Positions 49,069-60,510 of a stretch of 64,000 nt of DNA are shown one piece after another. A model generated the notes under the pieces. The model was not told the origin of the DNA. It saw only the letters and a list, made by a program, of their open reading frames with translations, and made no database searches. The stretch is from Rhexocercosporidium sp. MPI-PUGE-AT-0058 (taxonomy: Eukaryota; Ascomycota; Leotiomycetes; Helotiales): NCBI GenBank assembly GCA_020746875.1, contig JAGTJL010000001.1, forward strand, positions 2,542,001-2,606,000, written 5' to 3'. Numbering within the stretch: the stretch's first letter is position 1; every line of letters starts with the position of its first letter. Both the position numbers and the translations under genes were made by a program.

Positions 49069-49252
49069 TATAATATAAAAGTAAATTAAAGCATTATACG
49101 TAATTATTATTAAATTAAAGTAATTAATTATTATTCTAAAAGCTTTAAGAATTAAGAGAAGACAGTTATTCTCCTGAAGGCGGTCTACAGTAGCAGAACC
49201 TAATTAAGTCACGTGAAGTGCCAAGAGAGCAGCTTCCCGTGCCTATACGACA
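49069..49252 (-). repeat. Right LTR of the nested Ty1/copia element
   Basis: 184 bp matching the left LTR. Its first 13 bases (tataatataaaag) equal those of the left copy (tgtggtgtaaaag) with only G-to-A changes, a direct view of RIP. It is the 5' LTR for the minus-strand element. Confidence 0.8.
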
Positions 49253-49257
49253 ACTTC
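49253..49257. repeat. 5-bp target-site duplication (right), ACTTC
   Basis: Exact repeat of 41499-41503, directly after the LTR end ctatacgaca. Confidence 0.8.
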
Positions 49258-52200
49258 GAAATGCATTATATTAAAAGTATTACGTATAAAGTAATAAATA
49301 TTCTCTTAAGAAGACTTAAATATCTTAAGAATATTAAGGAGAATATCAAAAATAATAACAATAAAAATTAGATTTTAATTAAACTTAATGTAATTAGAAT
49401 TTATTTAATAAAAACGAAAAGCACGAAAGATTTAATAAAAGAGCTAAAGACTTTCGATAACTTTAAGTTAACTTAAAGACGCGATATTCTTATTAATATA
49501 AAGCGAAAAGTCTAAGAATTATAAGATAAGTCGAATAATTAAGTAATACTTAATAGCGACTCGAGTATAAATTAAGAGAATAAAGCGAATTTATTAATAT
49601 TTTTAAAATATTATAAAGAATATTATTAAAAGATAATTATTTATTTAATTACGTTTAAGATTCCGAAAAGTATAAACTTAAAAGCTTTTTATATATTTAA
49701 AAAAGAAGTATTATTATATAAAGTTTATAATTAATATATTTAAAGACTTTTATTAAAAGGCGTATTTATTTTAAAAGGCGTATTTATTAAACTCGTTATT
49801 AATATTAATAAAGATAAAGTATATATTTTACGAAATTATTATAATAACTTCGGTTATAAAGAAAGGGAAAGTATATATTACCGTATTTTTTAGCGCTATT
49901 TTTAAAAAGGCTATTTTAAGGATTTTGCGGAATTCGTTAAAATATATAATAAATATATATTATATAATATTAAGTAATAAAAAAAACTTATAGTTTTAAT
50001 TATTTTAAATAAATTTATAAAAAAATAAGCGCTAAATATTACTTTTATATTAATACGAAACGAGAAGAAGTATTTTATTATCGCCCGAGATAATATAAGC
50101 GATTAAGTCGAAGCTAAGGCGCTTACTTTAAAGGAGGCTAAAAGTATTACTAATTTTATTTAATAAGATATTATTTGCTGATATAAGCTATTTTAAAAGC
50201 TAATAGTTAATAAAAGCATAAAAATTATAAATAAAGTCGTTAATTTATTAAATAAAATAGAAATTCGTTGAATTTAAATATCGACTTATAACGCGAAAGC
50301 TAATAATATAATTAAGTGAGGATATAGCCTTATTAAAAGTATTCTTTTTAAAATAAGAGAAGATTAAATAAGTAATTTATTAGCGGTTTTATTTACTGAC
50401 CGTATTATAGTCTATAAATTTATAAGTTATATCTTTTTTTATATAGTTTACGGCAGAGAATTAATTTTCTTTATTAAAATACGTTATTTTATTTAAAAAA
50501 AGCTTCTTTTTAAAAGATATTAAGAGTATTAACGATTTAATTTATATTTAAACTTTTTAATATTAAATATAAAATAATAATATAAAAGAAGTTAAGCTTT
50601 AAAAGACATATTATAAAAAAAAGAAAAAGAAGCCTTTAATATAAAAAGGAATATTTAAAATAAGCTATTATAAGTTAAAGACTTAATTCTTAAGTACGAT
50701 TTTATTTAAGAAATTAATATATTAAGAAGTAAAAAGCTTAACTTTTAATAATTAAGACTTTACGAAATTTATAAAGCTTTTTTTAAAAAGAGTTATTATA
50801 AGCTAAAAGAGTTAAAAAATAATAATATATTCTTTCGCGGTACTTTTATAATTAATCGCTTTAAGTTATTTTATAAACGAAAGCGCTTTATTTATTATAA
50901 AGATAACGAGCTTTTAATAATAATTTAATATAATAATAATAAAAATTAATTTAAACCTAGTCTTAAAGAGCGAAATTTATAAGGCTTTAAAGACTTTAAA
51001 GAGCTTACGAAATAAGTTATATAAAACAATAGAATTATTATTAAAATACTTAAAAAGCTAACTTGTATAAAACGAAATTAATATTAAGTCGTTATTTACT
51101 TTTTTAACGAATAGCTTAATCGCTACGATTAATATTATTAATTACTTTTTATTATAATTTTTATAGCTCGTCGCTTAGCGTTATCGAACGCTAAACAATA
51201 GCGAAGACGTATCTTTTATATTTTACGGAAAAGATAAAGATTAAAGCACAATAATAAAAGTATATATTAAAATATTAAGGGCTTTTCCTTAAACGACGAA
51301 AAATCCCTTTAACACTTCGAATATTATTTACGCTTATAAATACCCTTTAATTATATTTATAAGTCGTTTTATAATAATAATATTAATATTTTTAGTCAAA
51401 TTAAATACTATATTTATAATAGCTGCCTTTTAAATAATTTAATATTATTAACGCTGGACGTATAAGCTCGAAAGCCTATAAATATAATAATTATTAATAC
51501 TTTATAAGATTAAAGAAGCCCTTAAGAAACTCAAAGAGAGTTTTAGCTTTATAAAGTAATTTAATTAAATTAAGTCGATTATAGCTTACGTTCTAAAAAA
51601 GTAAAATCTAATCGAGTACTTATTTTTTATTAAATTTTATAAAAAGTTAAATAATAAGTTAAACGAGGTTCTTTTGACGAGTTATTCCAGAACGTTAATA
51701 ATCTTAATATATTAATAAGTTAAACGCTAAAGATAATAACCCTCCGAAATATATTATCGAAGTAAGCTTATATAATAAGTTCTTAAAAATAATCGAAAAC
51801 TAGAAATTCTTTTTTAATATTACTTAAATATTTTATAATAAGAAAGATTTACTTTAATTAAAATAACTCTTAAAGCTATAATAAATAAATTATTAATTTA
51901 AAAAGAAAATATATAATAATTAAAAGATTACGCGTAATTAAACGATTTAAAATTTAAAAGAATTTATAAAGTTAAATAAATAAAACTAATTTATATATTC
52001 AAATAAATAATAAAGCGCGCAATAAGCCACAGATTATTACGAAGGAAATAAATTATTATAATTACTTTATATTAATAATAAAAATCGTTAGATTTATTAT
52101 TAATAATATAAAAGGTTTATTTAAATATTAATAACTTTAATATAATATACTTAAAAACGGAGTTTAATACTCTGAGATTATAACGGTTAAGCTAAAGATA

Positions 52201-54543
52201 AGTAGAATAAGTATAATTAATAACTTATAAATCTTTAGCTTTTTTATATTTCTTTTACGCTTTTAACTTTTTATATTATAAGTATTTTATTTTTAATTAA
52301 ATTATCGGTTTTTAGAAATCAGCGGTCGAGTTGTCGTGAGCTTAAAGTTTAACGTAAAAGTCATTATTAAATTTTATAAGTTCTCTCGATCGACGGCTAT
52401 TAAATTTAGGCTTTTATATTACTTAAATACTAATAATAATACTTTAATTAAAAATAAAAGTATAAAATAACGGATTAAGTACTGTATTAAGCCGAGCCTG
52501 CTTTAAGTTATTTTAAGTAACGTATTAAAGTGCTAAAATAATAACAATTTCATTTCCTCGGAGTTTCGGTTAATTAATTCGAAGATAATAAAATAAATAG
52601 AATTATTTTATATAAAAAGAGATTCTAATTAATCTGAACTACACGATTCTTTTTTAGTCGTTTTAAAATCTCGCTTATTAAAATTTAAATATTATTATTA
52701 TAATTCCGTCATAGTAATAATTTTATAAAAGACTTAAGTAAGTAAATAATGCTTTATTATAAGCACTTAAGTTATTTATAAATATTCCTCTAACTTTATC
52801 CTTATAAAGCTATTTCTTATTAAGTAAATTAATTAGACTTTAAGTTAAGAGCTTTTTTTAATTAAATATTAATTTTCGGACCCTTAAATTAAAAATATTA
52901 ATCGATTAAAAAAGAGTATTATTATTTCTGTTTTTAAAATATATTTACTTTTTCTTTAAACTTAAAATCCGGCTTAGCTTATACCGGCTTATAAAGGTAT
53001 TCGAGATATTTTTTTATTATTTTTAGATTTATTATAGAATTATATTAATATAAGGTTTTTTAAAAAGGAATTTTATTTTTAAATAAAAAGGATTACTTTA
53101 ATAAGAAAAGACTTCTAAAAAGCTTAATATTATTAATTTAGAGGTTACTTATAATATAATTTATAAAAGCTTAAAATAAGTAATAAGATTGGAAATATTC
53201 TTATTTTAATAAGGCAATTAAAGCTACGCTTTTACTTTAAGTCTTTAAATTATATTAAAGAATTATTAAGATTTAAAAATTAATAATATTAAACGAGAAA
53301 GAACTTATTTTTAGCTTTTTATCTTTTTTAATTAATTAATAATAAGAAGTAAATTAAAGGAAAGCGACGACGAAAGCGGTTTAACATAATTTATAATTTA
53401 TTAAAGCTTTAAGGGTTATTCTCGAGAAGCTTTTATTTTATAATTTGCCGTTAAAAAAAAAAGATTACGAGGAAAACTAAATAGCTCGAAATTAATATAT
53501 AAAATATAATATCTTTTTTTTTTTTTAAATATAATAAATTTTAATTACTTATAATAATTTATTTATTTATTAAAAAATAATAAAAAGATATAATAAGAAA
53601 TTATTAAAATATTATTAGCGCTTTTATTTAATATAATAATTATTAAAATAAAAAGAAAAGAAATTACTTAAGATTAATTTCGTCGTTATTTAATATCGAC
53701 TTATTAAAGAAGTAAAAGTAAAGAAAAGAAAATAAAAATAAAGAAAAAATTTAATTAAATTAATAAAAGAAATATTTTAATTAGCTTCTTTTTACTTTTT
53801 TATTATATTTTAAACCTTAAAAGTAAAAAGACCGTCTTTTAATTACTTATTTACTTTTAATTTTATATATTTATATATATTTACTTTTTTAATATATCTT
53901 TAATATATTTAATTTTATTTTTAATAATAATTAAGAAATTAAAAAGTTTATAAAAGATTTATTAAAATAAAAATATAAAAAAGAATAAATCGTTAAAAAT
54001 ACGTTAACTTAAAATATAAGAGAATATTAACGAATTCGACGTATTATAAAATTAATTTTTATTTTATAAAAAAAGTTAATTTTTACGTTATAAAAAAAGA
54101 GTCGAGAACTTATTTAAAATATTAATTATACGCCGATTTATTTTAAAAGAATTACTTTAATTTTATTAAAATTAAAGTTTATTTAAATATAATATTTAAA
54201 AAAGTAAGTTTAAGTAATAAAAATAAAGTAATAAGTATTAAAAAATATAAAAAAATTAATATAAATATAAAAAGACGCGTAAAGCTTTTTTAAAAATATT
54301 ATAAAAAAGAATAATAAAATTATTAAAAAGGAAAAGAAAGAAAAAGAATAATAAAGTAAAAAATAATAAATAAAATATTAAGTAAAATAATTATTTACTT
54401 TTAAAAGTAAAATATAAATTACTTAATATTTACTTATTTTTATTTAAATATATTTTCTTTAAATATTTAAAGCTTTAAAATTATAATATTAATTTTTACT
54501 TTTTTATTTAAGGTCGAGCATAAGTTTTTTAAGAAAAAACGTA

Positions 54544-54832
54544 TATAATAAGGTTAACTTTAGAAATCTATTTATTATATAATTAAGTTATTATTTACTA
54601 TATTTAAGGTAGCTTTTAAGGTAATATCTTTTAAAAATAATAACGATTTTTATTATTATAACTTTCCTTTTTATTTAAATTATATTTTTTTTCTTTTTAA
54701 TAAATTTATTCCTTAAATATATAATATCTTTAGTATTTATTAAATAAGTATTTCTTATATTTACCCTCCGGTATTTGCTTTATTACCCTCTTATTGTATG
54801 CTTAGTGTTTTCCCTTCTACAGTATTCGATAA
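54544..54832 (+). repeat. 3' LTR of the Ty3/gypsy element
   Basis: About 289 bp matching 34509-34801. Its start tataataaggttaacttta corresponds to tgtggtggggttgacctca with only G/A and C/T differences. Confidence 0.8.
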
Positions 54833-55149
54833 TTAATTAATAAAGTGAGGTAAGGATAATTATAATATCCCTTTTGCCGCTAAAGTTATTTTATTTTTAT
54901 TTTTAGCTATTATAATTATTTCGTGAAAGCTTTAAATAAGTAATAAATTATTTTTATATAAGTAAAGAAATTAAATATAAGGTTTAAATAATAAGGAATT
55001 ATTATTCGAAACGTTTAAGGCATATTAACTATAATTTAAATTAATCTCTAGCTTTTTAAATCCTTTTTACTCTCTTTTAAAATAAATAAATAAAGATATT
55101 AATACGTGATCTATGCTAAGCCTGCAAACCTTCCGTAAAACCCTCGACC

Positions 55150-55862
55150 CTCTTTATATTAGATTCTACTCCCGACAATCGACGGCTTAAATATAATATA
55201 TAAGCTTACTAAAGAAAAACAAACGGAGTAGTTTTTAAGCGTTTATATTATTAAAAATCGATTAGCGAAGATTATTTCTTAATATATAATACTTATATTT
55301 AAAAAGTTGCTCTTCGATTTGAATTAATAAATAAAAATTACTTAAATATATTATTATTTTAAGTCGAGCTGTTCAAGAATTAAAAATAAGCTACTTTAGC
55401 TTAAATTAAGGAGTTTTAAAAGAAAGTTAGATTAATGCTTTATATTATAATTATATTACGCGTAAATATTACTTTTATTATTTTAAAGCTTTTTTATTTT
55501 TTAATTAATTCTTCTAGAGAGCACTTAACTGCAGTTAATTAAATAATTCGTTACTTTTTCGGTACTTATTTCTTAGTAATTATTTGTAATTATAAGCTAC
55601 GCGATTCTTATTTTATAATAATATTAAATGCTTCTTTTATAAACGATATCAAAATAAAACAATCTTTTAATAAATATATTTTTATACTTTTTAAAAATTT
55701 AATCTTTTAAAAGGCAGCTTTATAAGATATAATTATTATATTTATAATATAAGTAAAGCTTCTTAATATTAAGCGCACCGATAAAGAACTTATAGTATTT
55801 TAACGATTCTTTTAAGAATTAAGCCTTAATATAAAAGCAGCTTAAATAATTTTTTATAATAT
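55150..55862 (+). mobile_element. Truncated second copia copy in inverted orientation
   Basis: This stretch matches, as reverse complement, about 43440-44110 of the nested copia element (polymerase end). It ends abruptly at about 55862, exactly where base composition returns to normal. The two copies, about 11 kb apart and inverted, are parts of one family. Exact left border not determined. Confidence 0.65.
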
Positions 55863-56079
55863 TCTGCGTGTCGGTGATTCTGCATTAGGAAACCGGGATT
55901 TCCTAAACAGGGAATCTCTCGCCTAAGGGCCTGGCTGCTCTAGCGCTCGTGCTGCTCTGGGACGGCGGAACGAGTGGTCGCGACCCCTACTAGCTCCCCT
56001 TGAGACCCCACCTCGTGTATAAATCCAGTGCTGTTTCCAACTTCACCTTCTCTCGTCCTTACCTTCGCGATCATCCCAT
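55863..56079. promoter_or_regulatory. Promoter-like sequence upstream of the chromodomain relic
   Basis: GC-rich sequence with a TATA-like gtataaatcc near 56017 and a CT-rich leader precedes an ATG at 56079. It looks like the old promoter of the relic downstream. Confidence 0.4.
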
Positions 56080-58710
56080 GGCTCACAAGCCGGCCCTATT
56101 ACCTGCACCACGCCTCAAATTTCCCCCACCAGGCTCGGCCTGCGCTCTGATTAGCTGGTGCCCTTTGTAAGTGCCCCTTAATGTTCTCTCGCTGGCGTCA
56201 CCGTCAAGAATCTGCCTTATACTGACTCTGCTCTAACCCAGATCGTTTCGGAGCTGCCGACGCTCTGCGACGCGTATACCACTGCGGCAGTGCTTCTCGT
56301 TCACCTAGAATAGATCCACGGTCGATGATGGCAAGCCACTCTTCGTGAGCACAGCATTCTTCTTTGCCGCCGCCTCCTCCCCTTAAGGAATCACCTGCGT
56401 GTCTAGTGTCTACCAGGTTTTTACAAAGGTTTCTACGAAGGTCTCGCTCTTTGTCAGGATTCAGGAGTGCCTTAAAAAGGAAGAGGAGGGCTTAAGGCAG
56501 GCGACACTTTTCCGTACAACAACGCTTTGGGAACGGAAAACCTAAGCTTAAGTAGATAACGTGGTAACACCAGGAGAGGGAAGCAATTAGAGCGAGGCCA
56601 GCCAAGTCAACTACGTATATGAACACTCAATAGGTTTTAGGAGGGTCTGGAACACCTCTTAATATCCGTATTTAGCAAACACTTTCAGCCTTAGAGACTC
56701 GAAGGATCTCAGGATACCGAGCTTACGTATTAACGTCTGGGCATAGCGTGGGTGATATAGCAGACTATTCCAGGGGAAGGCTGGCTGAGCCAGCACAGAG
56801 GGGGTCGTCCCGGAGTAACACGCCTTTTTACTAGCTAAGATGCTTTAGAGAGGTTTTACGGCGACCAGAGGTTATTGATTCAGGCAAGTCATTTCGGATC
56901 TGCGGAAGAGCTTTCACAGTATAGTAACGTACGACCCGGTTCGGTGACCCTAAGACGCCTTATAGGAGAGCCCCTGACACGAAGGCCTCCAAATACAAAG
57001 CAGATTCTCGAAATAGACTTCCTATTGGCCATCGGTGTTTCTATCTCTCCTAGCAATTGGAGACAAGGATTTGCGGCACAAAAGTGCAAATGTAGTATCT
57101 CATAGAAAGGATGGCAGTGAAGTACTGGATCAGCAGAGAAAGACCACAGATGCAGCCTATAGAGCAGGTCTTAGGAGTGTACAGGTTTACAGGTCTATAA
57201 AAGCCTCCGATCCCCCCTTTATAGTCTATTCAGTTTGCATTCTTCATCTACTGATCCGATTCCGAAGGCGCTCTATTGCGTTTACTCTATTCTCAGCATG
57301 ACGGCCTTTGCTTTTGTTCACTACGATTCGAAACTACTATTAAAAACGAGCATTCGGAAATCCTCGTCTAAACTTAATAAGAATTTGGCGACTGAATTAA
57401 GCAGCGTACCAGTTGAAGCGCTGCCAGCGTTAGGAAGAGCGCCAGACGACAATGACTGGTGTCAGTAGGCTGTTGGAGATAACGTGGCCACCGTCCAAGG
57501 CGCACAGGTTTCTAAAGATAATCTAGTAGAAACTTAAGGCATGTGTTCAGAAGAAAGTCCTAAAACAACTACTTTACTCATCTGACCATACAGCAGCCTC
57601 GATAACAGAGAAGGATAGGTTTAATAATGATATCAATACTGAATTTTCATTTTTAACACGATTACTGTCATCAAACGACAAGCTCGAATCGGCGGAAGAG
57701 CGACCAGCTGTGGAGAACACTGTAGGACAGGGTAATAATTAAGGTCTAAATGACATTCTTTTTGGATCTCGTGTATCTCGAGCTGGTAGTGCCCACGGTA
57801 AGCGAGCTGAGTTCCTTAGGTAAATACACAGAATATTTACTCACGAGATTACAGATGACCTAATAATATTATATTACGATGACGAGTCGGAAGAGGATAA
57901 CAATCTCGGTCCCAGACATACTCGTTACATTAGGAAAGGTGGACAACCAGGCTGTAATACCTTTAATATAGAGCACCTACCTATACATTCCACTTGTACG
58001 ATCTACGAGCATAGTAATAGTAGTAATAGCATTAATAAAGCCATGCCTCATTAAACTATTAAACGATAGAGGTCCAACTCTCCTCCCTCCACCTCTACCT
58101 CACTTAATTTTATTACGTCGCTGCTTCTTCGTAATGAAGATAAGGAAGGCAATAAGGAACTTGTTAGCAATTCCGGTAAGTCAAAAGCCGACGACATTTG
58201 CTCTAAACGGCGGAAGGTTTCTACTCCACAAGGCCGTTAGAAAGTCTCTTGTAACAACCTATCGCAGTCATCTCCGCCGGTATTAGACGATAACGAAAAT
58301 AGTAAAGGGGGTGATAGGACGTTTAACATTTCTCTTGACGCCAGACTTACCAGCTCTTCTAAGAGTAACACCGCTTCTGGCGTCACTTCTCCAGCCGAAC
58401 TTCAAGTCTGCCCAGTGGTTGCTGATGTCGACCCGGACTGGGACGTCCGTGAGATTATTGATAAAGAGGACCTTAATGGCGTTTCGTATTACTTGGTGGA
58501 TTGGCACCCCACACTACTACCTTCGCACTCACTGGGACATATAAAGGAGTTAGTAGATAAATTCGAGGCCCGTATTCGAGCACAACGCAGGGTCAGCAAC
58601 AAGCGAGGCCGACTAGGATAAAAGATTAAGCAGAAAGTGAGTGTGGAAGCCAAAGAATCGAGTGGCCAGCAAGGGAAGAAACCTCGAGGGCGGCCGCGGA
58701 AGCAAACGTA
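56079..58710 (+). pseudogene. Chromodomain and AT-hook protein relic, probably transposon-derived
   Basis: The clear part is one plus-strand frame from about 57870 to 58710. It holds an acidic start (YDDESEEDNN), a Ser-rich middle, a chromodomain-like block (DWDVREIIDKEDLNGVSYYLVDWHP, with the W-x-VREI and YLV-x-W pattern), FEARIRAQR, and a basic end with an AT-hook (KKPRGRPRKQT). The frame is broken by TAA/TAG at places where CAA/CAG fits, as RIP would cause. The upstream part from the ATG at 56079 (MAHKPALLPAPRLKF) is more decayed and its frame cannot be followed. Such chromodomain/AT-hook proteins recur in Leotiomycete genomes in repeat-rich places; their function, possibly targeting of a mobile element, is inference. 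Confidence 0.6.
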
Positions 58711-59347
58711 GAGGAGAAGCGTTGTTTAGCACATCTTTAGCAACCAATTGTCTCAGTTCATGCAGTTTATTCAGTTACAGCCTTTAACCCCTTATCAATT
58801 TTCCTTTCTCTTTGCTCCGGTTTCGTGCGCACTCGCGGTCAGCCGAATTAACGGGCACCGCTCTACCCTTCCATATCTACCATCAGACCAAAACAAGCAT
58901 TAGCTTAGTGAGTTCGCGGTGGATCTAGCGGAAGGTGATCGAAAGCAATTGTATTTTGGGGGGTACAGGGCGGTGCACAGGAAACCAGCGAAGGAAACCA
59001 GACCGCCTAACCGTGACTGAACTGGCAGAGGCAGAGTAAACTACAGCACGCCAATGCAAGCTTGGAAAACAAAAGAAGGGCAGCACCTATACACTCAGTC
59101 CAAGACAAATTGCTCTTAGAAGCGTTGACAGACACTACAGACAGGAACCATCTGTGGTGTGAATGAATTGCCTTTCATTGGTGGTAGACGATAGTAGCTC
59201 GGCTGGTTTCGTCACAGCACTGACCAGAGGATATGATCAGCTGTTGGAAGCGCTGAACGGACTTGGAAATTCGGTTGTCCCGCTGCTGACAACACAGTCC
59301 TTAGTGGATTGAACATGGACTGGGATACATAGAGCATGTCTTGGTAG
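58711..59347. other. Gene-free stretch
   Basis: Nothing supportable beyond decayed sequence. Confidence 0.4.
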
Positions 59348-59857
59348 TTGAATCTTGCTAGGCAATATCCGCACCTCATCCACCTTACCCACTTAACGGT
59401 GGAACTATATGTCCTCTACGGGCATCCGAGGAACTTGCCTCCCGTACTGAGTCCTGACCACCCTGAATCAGACCACGAGATGGATCTCCGGAACATCCTC
59501 CCGCCGTCCATGAAATGCCTTGATATAGATGCGCAGTGGGATTCAAGTGCTCTGGTAGATTACTCGAACGCAGAGACGAGAACAACATATGCACACCGTC
59601 AAACAGACATGCTGGTACGACTTGTCGAGGACAGCCGGCCTAAACTGCCTCATCTTTCCTACGTTAGATTCCAAAACAGCGACATATTCAGGTTTCAGGC
59701 TGATTGCCATGCAGCCAACGATACTTTGTTGAAGCGCCTTACTCATCATACTCGAGACGACGGGACTCTGGTACTATCGCCTTCGAAGAGTATCGTTCGC
59801 CCTGGAGTCCAGCCTGTGGTTCTTGAACTTACCAACTGGGGGAAGAGTGATGATTGA
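59348..59857 (+). pseudogene. Orphan protein fragment (3' end of an F-box/LRR-like gene?)
   Basis: A 169-codon open frame without an ATG at its start follows an acceptor-like ttggtag. It encodes blocks such as LIHLTHLTVELYVLYGHPRN, LPPSMKCLDID and LVRLVEDSRPKLPHLSYVRF, a spacing of 'LxxLxxL' and 'LPxSLxxLxI' seen in fungal F-box proteins with leucine-rich scoring of height. No upstream exon could be found, and nearby sequence is decayed. It may be the last exon of a dead gene. Confidence 0.4.
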
Positions 59858-60289
59858 ATCTGCTTGTGTTACGGTTGTCAATTGAGATACCCGTATGCAA
59901 GGATGAATAACCATTGATATTTGTCGATAGTTAGTCATTCATCCTAATGTAAAAAGTATAACCCTTTGCGCCCCAGAGTGCCATGGGAAGTAATACACCC
60001 ACAGCGTCCTTATTCAGTCGTTGCTTCTGGAGGCTGCCTAGAGGTTTGAGTGGCGAGATTACGAAACTTGTGAATCCAAGCCGTTAAGCCTGTCCGTCAG
60101 ACACTGCCAGTTTGTACTGGAACTTGAAGTTTATAAGTAGTCCGTACGATTAATGATCGCAAACTAGGTGGTACAGATTTTATAAAACCCTTAAACGGAC
60201 TAGTTCCCTTGAAAATATCCAGTTTACGGACTGTCGAAATTACTGGCCCCACTGCGCCCAGTCAGCAAAGGTAATTCCTTGGCTCCTGT
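59858..60289. other. Gene-free stretch
   Basis: No gene or repeat recognised. Confidence 0.4.
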
Positions 60290-60510
60290 TTGAACTCGCC
60301 TGCCGACTCACAAGTAGCGGCTTGCTCAGCGCAAAACTTGATCTTATCGTAACCACTCTTACCTTTCCCGGCACCAGTAATGAGATCTTGATAGGTGACT
60401 TCTTGTTCCTCTGTCCAGGTATGCGAAAGTATGACATAGGGCAAGGTGTTGTGGGTTGGAGCTTAGACCAGGCTGTACTCGTCCGGCCCGACAAGCTTCA
60501 ACAAACGCAT
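60290..60510 (-). pseudogene. HET-domain gene fragment (N-terminus only)
   Basis: The ATG at 60510 (minus) starts MRLLKLVGPDEYSLV, then a TAA, then APTHNTLPYVILSHTWTEEQ, EVTYQDLITG and GYDKIKFCAEQA. This is the standard opening of a fungal heterokaryon-incompatibility (HET) domain: MRLL..., YxxLSHTWG, EVTFxDL, GYxKI. The TAA sits where CAA fits, a RIP-type change. The domain stops near 60290, before the expected WVDTCCID block. Intact HET proteins trigger cell death on non-self fusion; this is a dead remnant. Confidence 0.7.

Larger units (their letters stand above)
41504..49252 (-). mobile_element. Degenerate Ty1/copia LTR retrotransposon nested in the gypsy RNase H region
   Basis: Bounded by matching LTRs (41504-41686, 49069-49252) and a perfect ACTTC target duplication. 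On the minus strand it encodes copia landmarks in the right order. The integrase tail reads NKGAERVSKEIINKLIKMR near 46270-46335 (compare NGAAER in intact copies), followed by ALNEINNSGNY. The reverse transcriptase motif YIDDI is at 44188-44174. At 7.7 kb it is longer than most copia elements, so a further insertion may lie in 41.7-43.5 kb, which I could not assign. All frames are full of stops. Confidence 0.8.
34509..54832 (+). mobile_element. Degenerate Ty3/gypsy LTR retrotransposon, split by a copia insertion
   Basis: LTRs lie at 34509-34801 and 54544-54832. The plus strand encodes, through many stops, a gypsy polymerase. Near 40440-40530 it reads LFPFINEF then IISLIDLYLSY. At 40694 it has MPFLNDVSVKR, where the catalytic FLDDV motif has GAC changed to AAC, the RIP direction. 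Next comes FVLKYLFNLNKILKRFKRAKA, then GFLGLITYF...IKDFRLLAE and an RNase H-like region ending IRLFDF at about 41503. The reading resumes beyond the copia insertion with FEMHYIKSITYKV at 49254. Without the insert it is about 12.6 kb, long for a gypsy element, so other insertions may be hidden. It is not functional. Confidence 0.75.
33720..55862. repeat. 22-kb AT-rich RIP-mutated transposon block
   Basis: The whole stretch is strongly AT-rich, with stop codons in every frame. Duplicated segments inside it differ almost only by C/T and G/A, with CpA and TpG lost. It comprises a gypsy element split by a copia element, a tandem copy of the gypsy end on the left, and an inverted partial copia copy on the right. 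Isolated GC-rich words survive only where CpA/TpG was absent (for example 41970-42020). No live gene is credible here. Confidence 0.9.

Noticed and set aside
33720..55862. AT-rich block as inserted mitochondrial DNA or a centromere
   Set aside because: LTRs, a target duplication and polymerase motifs show retrotransposons, and differences between copies are of RIP type. A centromere cannot be excluded by sequence alone, but nothing points to one.
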